Assembly: GCA_016295665.1 (NCBI GenBank) | Contig: JAEDKS010000131.1 | Location: 1 to 6,765, forward strand | From: Clostridia bacterium | GTDB taxonomy: Bacteria > Bacillota > Clostridia > Christensenellales > Aristaeellaceae | Direction: 5' to 3' | DNA length: 6,765 nucleotides | Part shown: positions 1 to 5,851 of the stretch, one piece after another | How positions within the stretch are numbered: position 1 is the stretch's first letter | How the letters are laid out: each line of letters opens with the position of its first letter | Program-made: the position numbers and the translations under genes | Notes under the pieces: model-generated | The model's database searches: none | Told to the model about the DNA's origin: nothing | What the model saw: the letters and a program-made list of their open reading frames with translations, nothing else

Positions 1-124
1 GCAGCCAGTCGATGGCCTTGTCCATATCGCCGTCGTTGGAAACGAGGGCCTTCTTGCAGTCCATCATGCCGGCGTTGGTGCGCTCACGCAGCTCCTTGAC
101 CATAGCAGCGGTAACATTGGCCAT
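1..124 (-). CDS. tsf: Elongation factor Ts, N-terminal part (cut by window edge)
   Basis: EF-Ts is the nucleotide exchange factor that regenerates EF-Tu-GTP in the cytoplasm during translation elongation. Only the first 41 residues are visible; the gene runs off the left edge of the window. They begin MANVTAAMVKELRERTNAG and contain the classic N-terminal EF-Ts signature, L-R-E-R-T-N-A-G-M-M-D-C-K-K-A-L at residues 12-27, part of the UBA-like EF-Tu-binding domain. The ATG at 124-122 is preceded by a GAAAGGA ribosome binding site at about 134-140. The gene lies 62 nt downstream of rpsB on the same strand. No terminator or promoter is visible between them, so they are probably cotranscribed, as in most bacteria. 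Confidence 0.96.
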   Translation of the reverse strand, partial: MANVTAAMVKELRERTNAGMMDCKKALVSNDGDMDKAIDWL

Positions 125-186
125 GGGAATCATTCCTTTCATTCAATGCTGATGTTGGGGAGAGGGTATGGAGGCGGGGGTGCGGC

Positions 187-930
187 TTACTCCGCAGCGG
201 CCTCCGCGGCAGCCTCGGGAGCGGCCTCGGTGTCGGGCTCAGCCTGCTCGCCCTGCTTGCCCTCCAGCACAGCGTCCGCCATCTTGCCGGCGATGAGCTT
301 GACAGCGCGGATGGCGTCGTCGTTGCCGGGGATGACATAGTCGATCTCGTCGGGATCGCAGTTGGTATCAACGATGGCCACGATCGGGATGCCCAGCTTG
401 CGGGCCTCGGTCACGGCGATATGCTCCTTGCGGGGATCCACAACGAACATGCAGCCGGGCAGCTTCTTCATCTCGCGGATGCCGCCCAGGTTGGCTTCCA
501 GCTTTTCGCGCTCGGCCACCAGCTTGGCGACTTCCTTCTTGGGCAGCACGTCGAACTGGCCCTGAGCCTCCATCTTGTCGATCTGGTTCAGGCGGTCAAT
601 ACGGGTGCGGATGGTACGGAAGTTGGTCAGCATGCCGCCCAGCCAGCGGTTGTTGACATAGTACATGTTGCAGCGCTTGGCCTCGGACTCGATGGACTCC
701 TGCGCCTGCTTCTTGGTGCCGACGAACAGCATGGTCTTGCCGTCCATGGCCAGGTCGCGAACGAACATGTACGCCTCGTCGATCTTGCGGACGGTCTTCT
801 GCAGGTCGATGATGTAGATGCCGTTGCGCTCAGTGAAGATGTACTGAGCCATCTTGGGGTTCCAGCGGCGGGTCTGGTGACCGAAGTGGACGCCAGCTTC
901 GAGCAGCTGCTTCATGGAAATGACTGCCAT
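187..930 (-). CDS. rpsB: 30S ribosomal protein S2
   Basis: S2 is a late-assembling protein of the small ribosomal subunit. It bridges head and body and helps bind S1 or mRNA near the platform. The 247-aa product carries the family hallmarks in order: MKQLLEAGVHFGHQTRRWNP (6-25), NGIYIIDLQKTV (36-47), LFVGTKKQAQ (68-77), NNRWLGGMLTNFRTI (93-107) and PDEIDYVIPGNDDAIRAVKLI (193-213). The reading frame is open far upstream, to about 1473, but the S2 homology begins at the ATG at 930-928. That ATG is preceded by a strong AAGGAGG at 940-946 with 9 nt spacing, so it is the true start. The last roughly 24 residues are a low-complexity Ala/Glu tail (ending EAAPEAAAEAAAE), a species-variable extension beyond the S2 fold. 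tsf follows. Confidence 0.98.
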   Translation of the reverse strand: MAVISMKQLLEAGVHFGHQTRRWNPKMAQYIFTERNGIYIIDLQKTVRKIDEAYMFVRDLAMDGKTMLFVGTKKQAQESIESEAKRCNMYYVNNRWLGGMLTNFRTIRTRIDRLNQIDKMEAQGQFDVLPKKEVAKLVAEREKLEANLGGIREMKKLPGCMFVVDPRKEHIAVTEARKLGIPIVAIVDTNCDPDEIDYVIPGNDDAIRAVKLIAGKMADAVLEGKQGEQAEPDTEAAPEAAAEAAAE

Positions 931-1027
931 AGGTTTCTTCCTCCTTGTTCTTACCACCCTCTGCCCGTTTGCGATCCGCCACCGGGAAGGCCCCGGCACA
1001 AGCGCCGCCGGGCAAAGGTGCGTATTC
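931..1027 (-). promoter_or_regulatory. Structured 5' leader of rpsB, candidate S2 autoregulatory RNA
   Basis: The predicted leader holds two competing folds. Fold A is a hairpin with 6-bp arms at 1012-1007 and 997-992 (CCCGGC/GCCGGG, 9-nt loop). Fold B has a long-range stem pairing CACC..TGCCCG near the 5' end (1020-1009) with CGGGCA..GGTG (967-955) around a small internal loop. Fold B also has an inner hairpin, CCGGG/CCCGG, at 996-992 and 986-982. The two folds share 992-996 and 1009-1012, so they exclude each other. The 3' arm of the long stem ends about 8 nt before the AAGGAGG. Several ribosomal operons are feedback-regulated through such leaders, including rpsB in various bacteria. That this leader binds S2 is an inference. 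Confidence 0.45.
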
Positions 1028-1033
1028 GTTCGG

Positions 1034-1062
1034 ATTATAGCACAACGCGCTCCGGATTGCAA
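1034..1062 (-). promoter_or_regulatory. Sigma-A-type promoter of rpsB-tsf
   Basis: Read on the minus strand, TTGCAA (1062-1057) is followed after exactly 17 bp by a perfect TATAAT (1039-1034). Transcription should start near 1027, giving a leader of about 97 nt before the rpsB ATG. A perfect -10 and optimal spacing fit the high expression of a ribosomal protein operon. This is sequence matching only; the start site is inferred. Confidence 0.85.
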
Positions 1063-1168
1063 GGGGTTTGAGGAAAAATCCCGCAGGCTCCGCCGCCCGG
1101 AAGGAAAAGCGGCCCGTTTTGTCGAAGCAATACCCGCGGCGATGGAGGCCGCAGGGAGGGAATGGATC

Positions 1169-1639
1169 ATGGAGCTGTCGGAGGCGGAGATCCGCAGCGC
1201 GCTGCGGAGCAGGCTCGGCGATGCGCTGGCGATGGCGGTGGCACCGGATGTGGCGGCGGTGCTGCGGACGTATGTGCCCCGGCACACGGCGCTGCAGGAC
1301 ATGGCGTCACAGGTGGAGAAGCAGCTTTTCCGGGCGCTGTACCGGGAGCTGGGCGTCAGCATGATCTGCATCGGCGACGACGGCAGGCGGCGGCGCATCT
1401 GCACCGAGGAGCTGCCTGAGCTGGCGGATCGTGCGCTGTCGACGCTGCTCATGGCGCTGCCGGTCACGCCCACGAACTATGCCCTGCTCCATGACTACGC
1501 CATGGCCTCCGGCTCCTTCGCAGCAATCAGCACGCTGTACCGCCGCTTCTCCGACCTGCAGAGCGCCGGTGAAACGGCGATTATGGCGCAGATTCTGCGC
1601 ACGCAGTGCGGCGGCGAGCCGCCCTCCTGGCTGCGGTAG
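1169..1639 (+). CDS. Hypothetical protein, 156 aa, no recognised family
   Basis: I do not recognise this protein. It starts MELSEAEIRSALRSRLGDAL and reads as a soluble, mostly helical protein with no signal peptide and no convincing membrane segment. It is rich in Ala, Leu and Arg and has a short charged turn, GDDGRRRR, at about residues 73-80. The C-terminus reads CGGEPPSWLR. The start at 1169 is chosen because a GGGAGGG ribosome binding site (1154-1160) sits 8 nt before it. In-frame ATGs at 1142 and 1162-type positions lack this spacing or frame, and an extension to 914 would run across the rpsB promoter and leader into rpsB. High GC at third codon positions supports real coding. It diverges from rpsB, and no clear promoter of its own is seen. 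znuA follows after 113 bp, so cotranscription is possible. Confidence 0.6.
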   Translation: MELSEAEIRSALRSRLGDALAMAVAPDVAAVLRTYVPRHTALQDMASQVEKQLFRALYRELGVSMICIGDDGRRRRICTEELPELADRALSTLLMALPVTPTNYALLHDYAMASGSFAAISTLYRRFSDLQSAGETAIMAQILRTQCGGEPPSWLR

Positions 1640-1752
1640 CCGGCAGCCATTTCCATGCAGGCTTTCCGCCCCGGCCCTCGTTATCCGTTGGGCGGGCACC
1701 GCCTGCCGGCATGACGCTTATCCCCCACAGACCCGAAAGGAAACATGCAATT
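1640..1752 (+). other. Intergenic gap before znuA, no clear promoter
   Basis: This 113-bp gap contains a perfect 8-bp inverted repeat, GCCGGCAG (1639-1646) and CTGCCGGC (1703-1710), 56 bp apart. A small alternative hairpin, GGCTGC (1629-1634) with GCAGCC (1643-1648), lies across the preceding stop codon but has no T-run. No -35/-10 pair with acceptable spacing was found, so znuA may be read from upstream or from a poor-consensus promoter. Confidence 0.3.
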
Positions 1753-2682
1753 ATGAAGAAGAAACCCCTGCTTCTGCTCCTGCTCCTGACGCTGCTCATC
1801 ACGCCCGCGCTGTCCGTGGCGGAGACGGTGGTGACGTCCTTCTATCCGATCTATCTGTTCACCCTGAACCTGACAGACGGGCTGGAGGGCGTCACGGTGC
1901 GCAACCTGGCGCAGCCGGGCACCGGCTGCCTGCACGACTATCAGCTCTCCACCGGGGACATGAAGGCCCTGCAGTCCGCGGACGTGTTCCTGATCAACGG
2001 CGCGGGCATGGAGAGCTATCTGGACTTTGCCATGGACAGCCTGCCCGATCTGCGGATCGTAGACGCGTCGGAGGGCGTGGCGCTGCTGCCCGCAGAGCCG
2101 GAGGAGCACGACCACGACGAGGATGAGGACGACGGGCACGACCACGATCACGGCGAGTGGAACGCCCACATCTGGCTGGACGCGGGCAACGCGCAGATGA
2201 TGGTGCGGAACCTGGCGGCAGGGCTGATGGCGGCGCTGCCCGACCGGGCGGAGGCCATCGAGGCCAACCGGGACGCCTTCCTGACCCGACTTGCCGCGCT
2301 GGATGAGGAGCTGCGCGCCGGCCTTTCCGACCTGCCCCGGCGGGACATCATCACCTTCCACGAGGCCTTCCCCTACTTTGCCAACGCCTACGGGCTGCAC
2401 GTGGCGGCGGTGGTGAACCGGGAGCCGGACGACGCCCTGTCCCCGCGTCAGCTGGCGGAGCTGGTGTCCACCGTGCGCGCCCTGGGCAATCCCCCGCTGT
2501 TCACCGAGCCGCAGTACGAGGACATCGCCGCGCAGACCATCTCCCGGGAGACCGGCGCGCCCATCTACGAGCTGGATCCGGTGGTCACCGGCCCCTCGGA
2601 GAACGTGCCCCTGGACTACTATGAGACCTGCATGCGGGCCAACCTGGCGGTGCTGCAGGAGGCGCTGGGAGATACGCCATGA
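1753..2682 (+). CDS. znuA: Zinc/manganese ABC transporter substrate-binding protein (ZnuA/AdcA family)
   Basis: This is a cluster A-I periplasmic-type binding protein that captures Zn2+ (possibly Mn2+) outside the membrane and hands it to a ZnuB/ZnuC-type transporter. The 309-aa product has a signal peptide (MKKK, then a Leu-rich core, cleavage probably after SVA at 21-23). The expected metal ligands are present: H61 in CLHDYQLS, H139 in NAHIWLD, H203 in TFHEAFPYFANAYGL and D275 in ELDPV. Between ligands one and two lies a His/Asp/Glu-rich loop (residues 117-136, HDHDED..GHDHDHG), typical of zinc rather than manganese binders. The start at ATG 1753 has AAAGGA at 1736-1741 and is where the signal peptide begins. 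Oddities: there is no lipobox cysteine, although Gram-positive homologues are usually lipoproteins, and no permease or ATPase gene is adjacent. No Zur box was recognised. Confidence 0.92.
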   Translation: MKKKPLLLLLLLTLLITPALSVAETVVTSFYPIYLFTLNLTDGLEGVTVRNLAQPGTGCLHDYQLSTGDMKALQSADVFLINGAGMESYLDFAMDSLPDLRIVDASEGVALLPAEPEEHDHDEDEDDGHDHDHGEWNAHIWLDAGNAQMMVRNLAAGLMAALPDRAEAIEANRDAFLTRLAALDEELRAGLSDLPRRDIITFHEAFPYFANAYGLHVAAVVNREPDDALSPRQLAELVSTVRALGNPPLFTEPQYEDIAAQTISRETGAPIYELDPVVTGPSENVPLDYYETCMRANLAVLQEALGDTP

Positions 2683-2683
2683 T

Positions 2684-2737
2684 TTTGTAACAAGTTTGTA
2701 AAGAAATCTTGCAAATTGTCCGCCGGTGTGGTATCAT
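2684..2737 (+). promoter_or_regulatory. Promoter with upstream TTTGTAA direct repeats
   Basis: TTGCAA (2709-2714) is followed after 17 bp by TATCAT (2732-2737), and TGG directly before the -10 makes an extended -10 element. Just upstream, TTTGTAA occurs at 2684-2690 and again at 2695-2701, exactly 11 bp apart, about one helical turn. The -35 hexamer resembles a third copy, 13 bp further on. This AT-rich patch stands out in a GC-rich region. Repeats on one DNA face next to a -35 resemble sites of OmpR/PhoB-family response regulators; the regulator is unknown. The promoter should serve the gene starting at 2780. Confidence 0.7.
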
Positions 2738-2779
2738 AGGCTTATACCCCGGAAAACCGGCGGAAGGAAGGTTGAGTGC

Positions 2780-3406
2780 ATGAAGCATTGGAAGGACGCG
2801 CTGCGGCGCATGACGGCGTGCCTGTTGGCGCTGCTGCTGACGGGCGCTGTGGCGCTGGCGGAGTCTCCCCTGACCGACGAGGAGACCATCATGGCGGAGG
2901 AGATGAACTCCCTGCCCCTGGAATCGGAAATGGACGAGGAGGCGGAGGAGAACGCCGTGGGCATCTTCGAGCCGGAGGTGGGCTCCTTTGCCTGGTATCT
3001 GGAGCCCGTGCTGCCCATCGAGATGCACGCCTATGTGGACATCTACCCGGAGGAATCCCCGGTGTACGCCCAGGCGGATGCCGCCTCGGTGAACGGTCAG
3101 AGCTGGCGCTATGCCTTCACGCTGGAGGAGACCGGCGGCTATGACTTCTACCCGGCGGTGTTGACGGTGGTGTACTTCGCCGCCGGCGACGGCATCATTG
3201 CGGTGAGCCGCGAGAGCTACGACGCCACGCAGCTGTCCATGTGGTGGGGCAGCAGCTGCATCCCTGCGGGCAGCGCCGTGACCTACACGGGCTCCCTGCC
3301 GGTGCAGGACGTGTGCGCCGTGGCCATCAGCGTCATCGGCAACGATGCCCAGGGCATGGAAATGGAGTTCCATGGCGTGGTGGACTTTGTGAACGAGGTG
3401 CGCTGA
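2780..3406 (+). CDS. Hypothetical secreted protein, 208 aa
   Basis: I do not recognise the family. Residues 1-27 form a signal peptide: a basic start (MKHWKDALRRM), a hydrophobic core (about 13-26) and a signal peptidase I-type ALA|E site. Cys14 lies inside the core and does not form a lipobox. The mature protein begins with a very acidic stretch (about 28-66, many Glu) that looks like a flexible linker. It continues into a region rich in Tyr, Val, Gly and Ser that suggests a beta-sandwich (about 67-208). Cys160 and Cys179 are the only mature-part cysteines and could form a disulfide. The ATG at 2780 is preceded by GGAAGGAAGG (2762-2771), 8 nt away. The gene is monocistronic, with its own promoter upstream and a strong terminator 15 bp downstream. 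Its role is unknown; the surface location is inferred from the signal peptide. Confidence 0.82.
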   Translation: MKHWKDALRRMTACLLALLLTGAVALAESPLTDEETIMAEEMNSLPLESEMDEEAEENAVGIFEPEVGSFAWYLEPVLPIEMHAYVDIYPEESPVYAQADAASVNGQSWRYAFTLEETGGYDFYPAVLTVVYFAAGDGIIAVSRESYDATQLSMWWGSSCIPAGSAVTYTGSLPVQDVCAVAISVIGNDAQGMEMEFHGVVDFVNEVR

Positions 3407-3420
3407 GCGCGCCTGACCCC

Positions 3421-3456
3421 GGAGCCGTCCGCGGAAAACCGCGGCGGCTCCTTTTT
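3421..3456 (+). terminator. Rho-independent terminator after the secreted-protein gene
   Basis: The outer arms GGAGCCG (3421-3427) and CGGCTCC (3445-3451) pair. The inner arms CCGCGG (3429-3434) and CCGCGG (3439-3444) pair around an AAAA loop, leaving T3428 bulged. The 13-bp GC-rich stem is followed directly by five T (3452-3456). Confidence 0.93.
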
Positions 3457-3482
3457 GCTGCTTCCATTTTCTTCCCTACTAC

Positions 3483-3511
3483 TTGACTTTGGTCCGATTT
3501 CGTACTATAAT
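3483..3511 (+). promoter_or_regulatory. Promoter of the marR-MATE operon
   Basis: TTGACT (3483-3488) and a perfect TATAAT (3506-3511) are separated by 17 bp, an almost ideal sigma-A-type promoter. The start is expected near 3518, leaving a leader of about 36 nt. A promoter this strong for an efflux operon implies tight repression, which fits the dyad around its -10. Confidence 0.88.
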
Positions 3512-3539
3512 GCGTTGCTGGTACGAAATCAGACCAAAG
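3487..3539 (+). promoter_or_regulatory. Large inverted-repeat operator, probable MarR autoregulatory site
   Basis: The arms are 3487-3505 (CTTTGGTCCGATTTCGTAC) and 3521-3539 (GTACGAAATCAGACCAAAG), complementary at 18 of 19 positions. The 15-bp centre holds the -10 hexamer. The left arm fills the -35/-10 spacer; the right arm covers the early transcribed region and enters the ribosome binding site. Each arm contains its own imperfect palindrome (GTnCGA-TT-TCGnAC at 3492-3505; a weaker version at 3521-3534), so each may bind one MarR dimer. Binding would block RNA polymerase. The assignment to the adjacent MarR protein is inferred from position. Confidence 0.8.
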
Positions 3540-3553
3540 GAGGGCGAAGCACC

Positions 3554-3994
3554 ATGACCCAGCATCCATCCAGGGAGATGCGCCGGTTCAACTATCTGCT
3601 GGGGGAAACCGAGGCGGCCTATCATGAGATGGCCCTGCGCCTCGGGCTTTCCGACAGCGCCCTGAAGCTGCTCTATGCCCTGTACGAGCAGGGCGGGAGC
3701 ATGGCCTTGACGGCGCTGTGCCGCGCCTCCGGGCTCAGCAAGCAGACCGTTCATTCCGCGCTGGGGCGGCTGTCCCAGGAGGGCGCGGTGCTCGTGGAGG
3801 ACGCGGAGGGGCGCACCCGTCGCGTGCGCCTGACCGGGCAGGGCGCCGTGCTGGCGGAGAACACCGTGGGGCGCGTCATCCGGCTGGAGGATCGCGTGCT
3901 CGCGGGCTGGCCCGGGGAGGACGTGGCTACCTACCTGTCGCTGACGGAGCGCTACCTGCGGGACATCAGGCGCCTCGCGGAGAAGGAGCTGTAA
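3554..3994 (+). CDS. MarR-family transcriptional regulator (MepR-like)
   Basis: This is a dimeric winged helix-turn-helix regulator that most likely represses its own operon and releases DNA on binding a small molecule. The 146-aa length is typical of MarR proteins. Helical dimerisation segments lie at about 5-30 and 105-145. The winged helix covers about 35-100, with the recognition helix around LSKQTVHSALGRLSQEGAV (61-79) and the wing at DAEGRTRRVRLT (83-94). The start at ATG 3554 has AAAGGAGGG (3536-3544) 9 nt upstream. An in-frame extension to 3455 would cross the promoter and is not credible. The MATE pump gene begins 3 nt after the stop codon, the same order as mepR-mepA of Staphylococcus aureus. 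No redox cysteine pair is evident; Cys56 is the only Cys. The inducer is unknown. Confidence 0.93.
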   Translation: MTQHPSREMRRFNYLLGETEAAYHEMALRLGLSDSALKLLYALYEQGGSMALTALCRASGLSKQTVHSALGRLSQEGAVLVEDAEGRTRRVRLTGQGAVLAENTVGRVIRLEDRVLAGWPGEDVATYLSLTERYLRDIRRLAEKEL

Positions 3995-3997
3995 ACC

Positions 3998-5326
3998 ATG
4001 CGTTATCAGCTTTCCGACCACTTCACCCTCGGGCGGCTCCTGCGCTTCACCATGCCCTCCATCTTCATGATGGTGTTCACGTCGCTCTACAGCGTGGTGG
4101 ATGGCTTCTTTGTTTCCAACTTCGCCGGCAAGACGCCCTTCACGGCGGTCAACTTCATCATGCCCTTCCTGATGGTGCTGGGCTCGGCGGGCTTCATGTT
4201 CGGCACGGGCGGCAGCGCGCTCATCGCCCGGACGCTGGGCGAGGGCGACGCGCCCCGGGCCCGGCAGCAGTTCTCGCTGGTGGTGTACGCCGCGCTGCTG
4301 ACGGGCGTGGTGCTGGCGGTGCTGGGGCAGCTTGCCCTGCGGCCCTTCGCTGCCTTTCTGGGGGCGGAGGGACAGCTGCTGAAGGACAGCGTGACCTACG
4401 GTCGCGTCATTCTGGCCGCCCTTCCCGCCTTCATTCTTCAGTTCGCCTTCCAGTGCCTGTTCGCCACGGCGGGCAAGCCCACCCTCGGGCTGACCATCAC
4501 GGTGGCTGCCGGGGTGACGAACATGGTGCTGGACGCGCTGCTGGTGGCGGTCGTGCCCGGCGGACTGGTGGGTGCTGCCATCGCCACCGCGCTGAGCCAG
4601 TGCGTGGGCGGGCTGCTGCCCCTGCTCTACTTTGCCCGGCCCAACAGCAGCCTCCTGAGGCTGGGCCGGACGCGCTTCAGCCACAGGGTGCTGCTTCAGA
4701 CCTGTCTGAACGGCTCCTCCGAGCTGATGAGCAACATCTCCGCGTCGCTGGTCGGCATGCTCTACAACGCGCAGCTCCTCCGCTACGCCGGGGAGGACGG
4801 GGTTGCGGCCTATGGCGTGCTGATGTACGTCAGCATGATCTTCCAGGCGGTGTTTATCGGCTACTCCGTGGGCTCCTCGCCCATCGTCAGCTACCACTAC
4901 GGTGCCGCCCACCCGGCAGCGCTGCGGGGGCTGCTTCGCCGGGGCGCGGGCATCATCGGCGGCTTCTCCCTGATGATGCTGGGCCTGGCCCTGACGCTCG
5001 CCGGGCCGCTCTCCCGGCTGTTCGTGGGCTATGACGAGGCCCTGACGCAGCTGACCATCCGCGCCTTCTCCATCTTCGCCTGGTCGTTCCTTTTCTCGGG
5101 CTTCGCCATCTTCGGCTCCTCCTTCTTCACGGCGCTGAACGACGGCCCGGTCTCCGCCGCCATCGCCTTCCTGCGGACGCTGGTGTTCCAGCTGGCGGCG
5201 GTGCTGCTCCTGCCGCTGGTGTGGGGCGTGGATGGCATCTGGCTCTCCACCGTCGCCGCAGAGGTGCTTGCCGTGGCGGTGACGCTCGTCCTTCTCGCCG
5301 TCAAGCAGCGGAAGTACGGCTACTGA
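3998..5326 (+). CDS. MATE-family multidrug efflux transporter (MepA type)
   Basis: This is an integral membrane antiporter expected to export cationic drugs, dyes or other toxic organics, driven by Na+ or H+. The 442-aa length and about 12 hydrophobic segments fit the family. The N-half has FTMPSIFMMVFTSLYSVVDGFF (17-38), then FAGKTPFTAVNF and the GTGGSALIARTLGEGD motif (69-84). The C-half begins around the NGSSEL motif (238-243) and has IGYSVGSSPIVSYHYGA (287-303). These are hallmarks of the MepA-like branch. The ATG at 3998 lies 3 nt after the marR stop codon, with AAGGAG (3983-3988) inside the end of marR, so translation is probably coupled. Regulation is through the shared promoter and operator. 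The substrate cannot be read from sequence. Confidence 0.95.
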   Translation: MRYQLSDHFTLGRLLRFTMPSIFMMVFTSLYSVVDGFFVSNFAGKTPFTAVNFIMPFLMVLGSAGFMFGTGGSALIARTLGEGDAPRARQQFSLVVYAALLTGVVLAVLGQLALRPFAAFLGAEGQLLKDSVTYGRVILAALPAFILQFAFQCLFATAGKPTLGLTITVAAGVTNMVLDALLVAVVPGGLVGAAIATALSQCVGGLLPLLYFARPNSSLLRLGRTRFSHRVLLQTCLNGSSELMSNISASLVGMLYNAQLLRYAGEDGVAAYGVLMYVSMIFQAVFIGYSVGSSPIVSYHYGAAHPAALRGLLRRGAGIIGGFSLMMLGLALTLAGPLSRLFVGYDEALTQLTIRAFSIFAWSFLFSGFAIFGSSFFTALNDGPVSAAIAFLRTLVFQLAAVLLLPLVWGVDGIWLSTVAAEVLAVAVTLVLLAVKQRKYGY

Positions 5327-5346
5327 CCCCCATCCCATGAGCACAG

Positions 5347-5399
5347 AAAGGGAGGAGACTCGCACGAAGCATCGCTCCGGTGCCGTCTCCTCCCCTTTT
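5347..5399. terminator. Probable bidirectional terminator between convergent genes
   Basis: GGGAGGAGAC (5350-5359) pairs with GTCTCCTCCC (5385-5394), a perfect 10-bp stem. It is extended after a bulged C by AAA (5347-5349) against TTT. Inside the loop GCAC (5362-5365) can pair with GTGC (5380-5383). On the plus strand the stem is followed by TTTT (5396-5399); on the minus strand by TTTCTGT. It lies between the MATE stop codon (5326) and the stop codon of the minus-strand gene (5432), so it can serve both units. Confidence 0.8.
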
Positions 5400-5431
5400 C
5401 GTTGTCATATGATGTTTTCGTGCGGCCCGCC

Positions 5432-5851
5432 TCACGGCAGCAGCCACTCCTTCGCGGCCTCCGTATCGTCCAGAAACGCATACGGGAAGGGGCAGTCCCG
5501 CCCGAGCGCCGCCTTCAGCGCCCGTCGGAGAGCGGGTTCGGCACCCACGAAGCACACCCGCCGGAAGGCTCTGCCCGACCGGCACAGGTGGGTCGCCATC
5601 AGGCTGGTGACCTCCTCCGGAAGCCAGGTGTCGAACAGCACCACTGCCATGAACGATGTGCCCGAGGGGCGCAGAAACACTTCGCTGTCCGCCATCAGCT
5701 TGGCCCGGGTCAGGTCGGCATACTGGTACATACCGTCCAGATGCTCAAACCAGATTTCGCCCCCGTGGAAGGGCAGCGCGAAGGAGCGCTTCGCGACGCC
5801 GGGCAGCCGCTCCGGCGGGAGCTGGGTGCAGGGGATGCTGGCGCGGCTCAC
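5432..5851 (-). CDS. Small hypothetical protein, possibly SpoIIAA/STAS-like
   Basis: This 139-aa protein has no signal peptide or membrane segment. From about residue 24 it alternates strands and helices: ALPFHGGEIWFEHLDG, SFMAVVLFDTWLP, a helix at 79-91, FRRVCFVG, a helix at 105-116, then PYAFLDDTEAAKEWL at the end. This order and the closing D-D-x-E-A-x-x-W-L motif resemble SpoIIAA-like STAS/SEC14 domain proteins, whose function is generally unknown. The match is by eye and weak. The start codon is GTG (5851-5849), overlapping the TGA of the upstream xylanase gene by 4 nt. A GGAG lies about 8 nt before it, inside that gene. Translational coupling is therefore likely. A later ATG start at residue 41 is possible but would remove the first strands. 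Confidence 0.65.
   Translation of the reverse strand: MSRASIPCTQLPPERLPGVAKRSFALPFHGGEIWFEHLDGMYQYADLTRAKLMADSEVFLRPSGTSFMAVVLFDTWLPEEVTSLMATHLCRSGRAFRRVCFVGAEPALRRALKAALGRDCPFPYAFLDDTEAAKEWLLP

Noticed and set aside
931..1473. Upstream in-frame extension of rpsB to 428 aa
   Set aside because: The added residues do not resemble S2, they cross a consensus promoter, and the internal ATG at 930 has an ideal AAGGAGG. GC-rich DNA simply lacks stop codons here.
1629..1648. Hairpin at the end of the 156-aa gene as a terminator
   Set aside because: Six base pairs with an 8-nt loop and no following T-run; not convincing as a Rho-independent terminator.
2749..2760. CCGG-AAAA-CCGG hairpin in the leader of the secreted-protein gene
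   Set aside because: A 4-bp stem with no T-run and no overlap with the ribosome binding site is too small to support a regulatory claim.
3521..3539. The marR dyad acting as an RNA attenuator hairpin
   Set aside because: The left arm lies upstream of the expected transcription start, so only one arm would be in the RNA from this promoter; a DNA operator is the better reading.
3718..5034. 438-aa open frame on the plus strand in another frame across marR and the MATE gene
   Set aside because: It is Arg/Gly/Ala-rich with no family features, whereas the overlapping frames encode clear MarR and MATE proteins.
3479..5365. 628-aa open frame on the minus strand opposite marR and the MATE gene
   Set aside because: Its translation is a low-complexity mix of His, Gln, Arg and Gly, typical of an antisense shadow of GC-rich coding DNA, and it would run across the marR promoter and operator.
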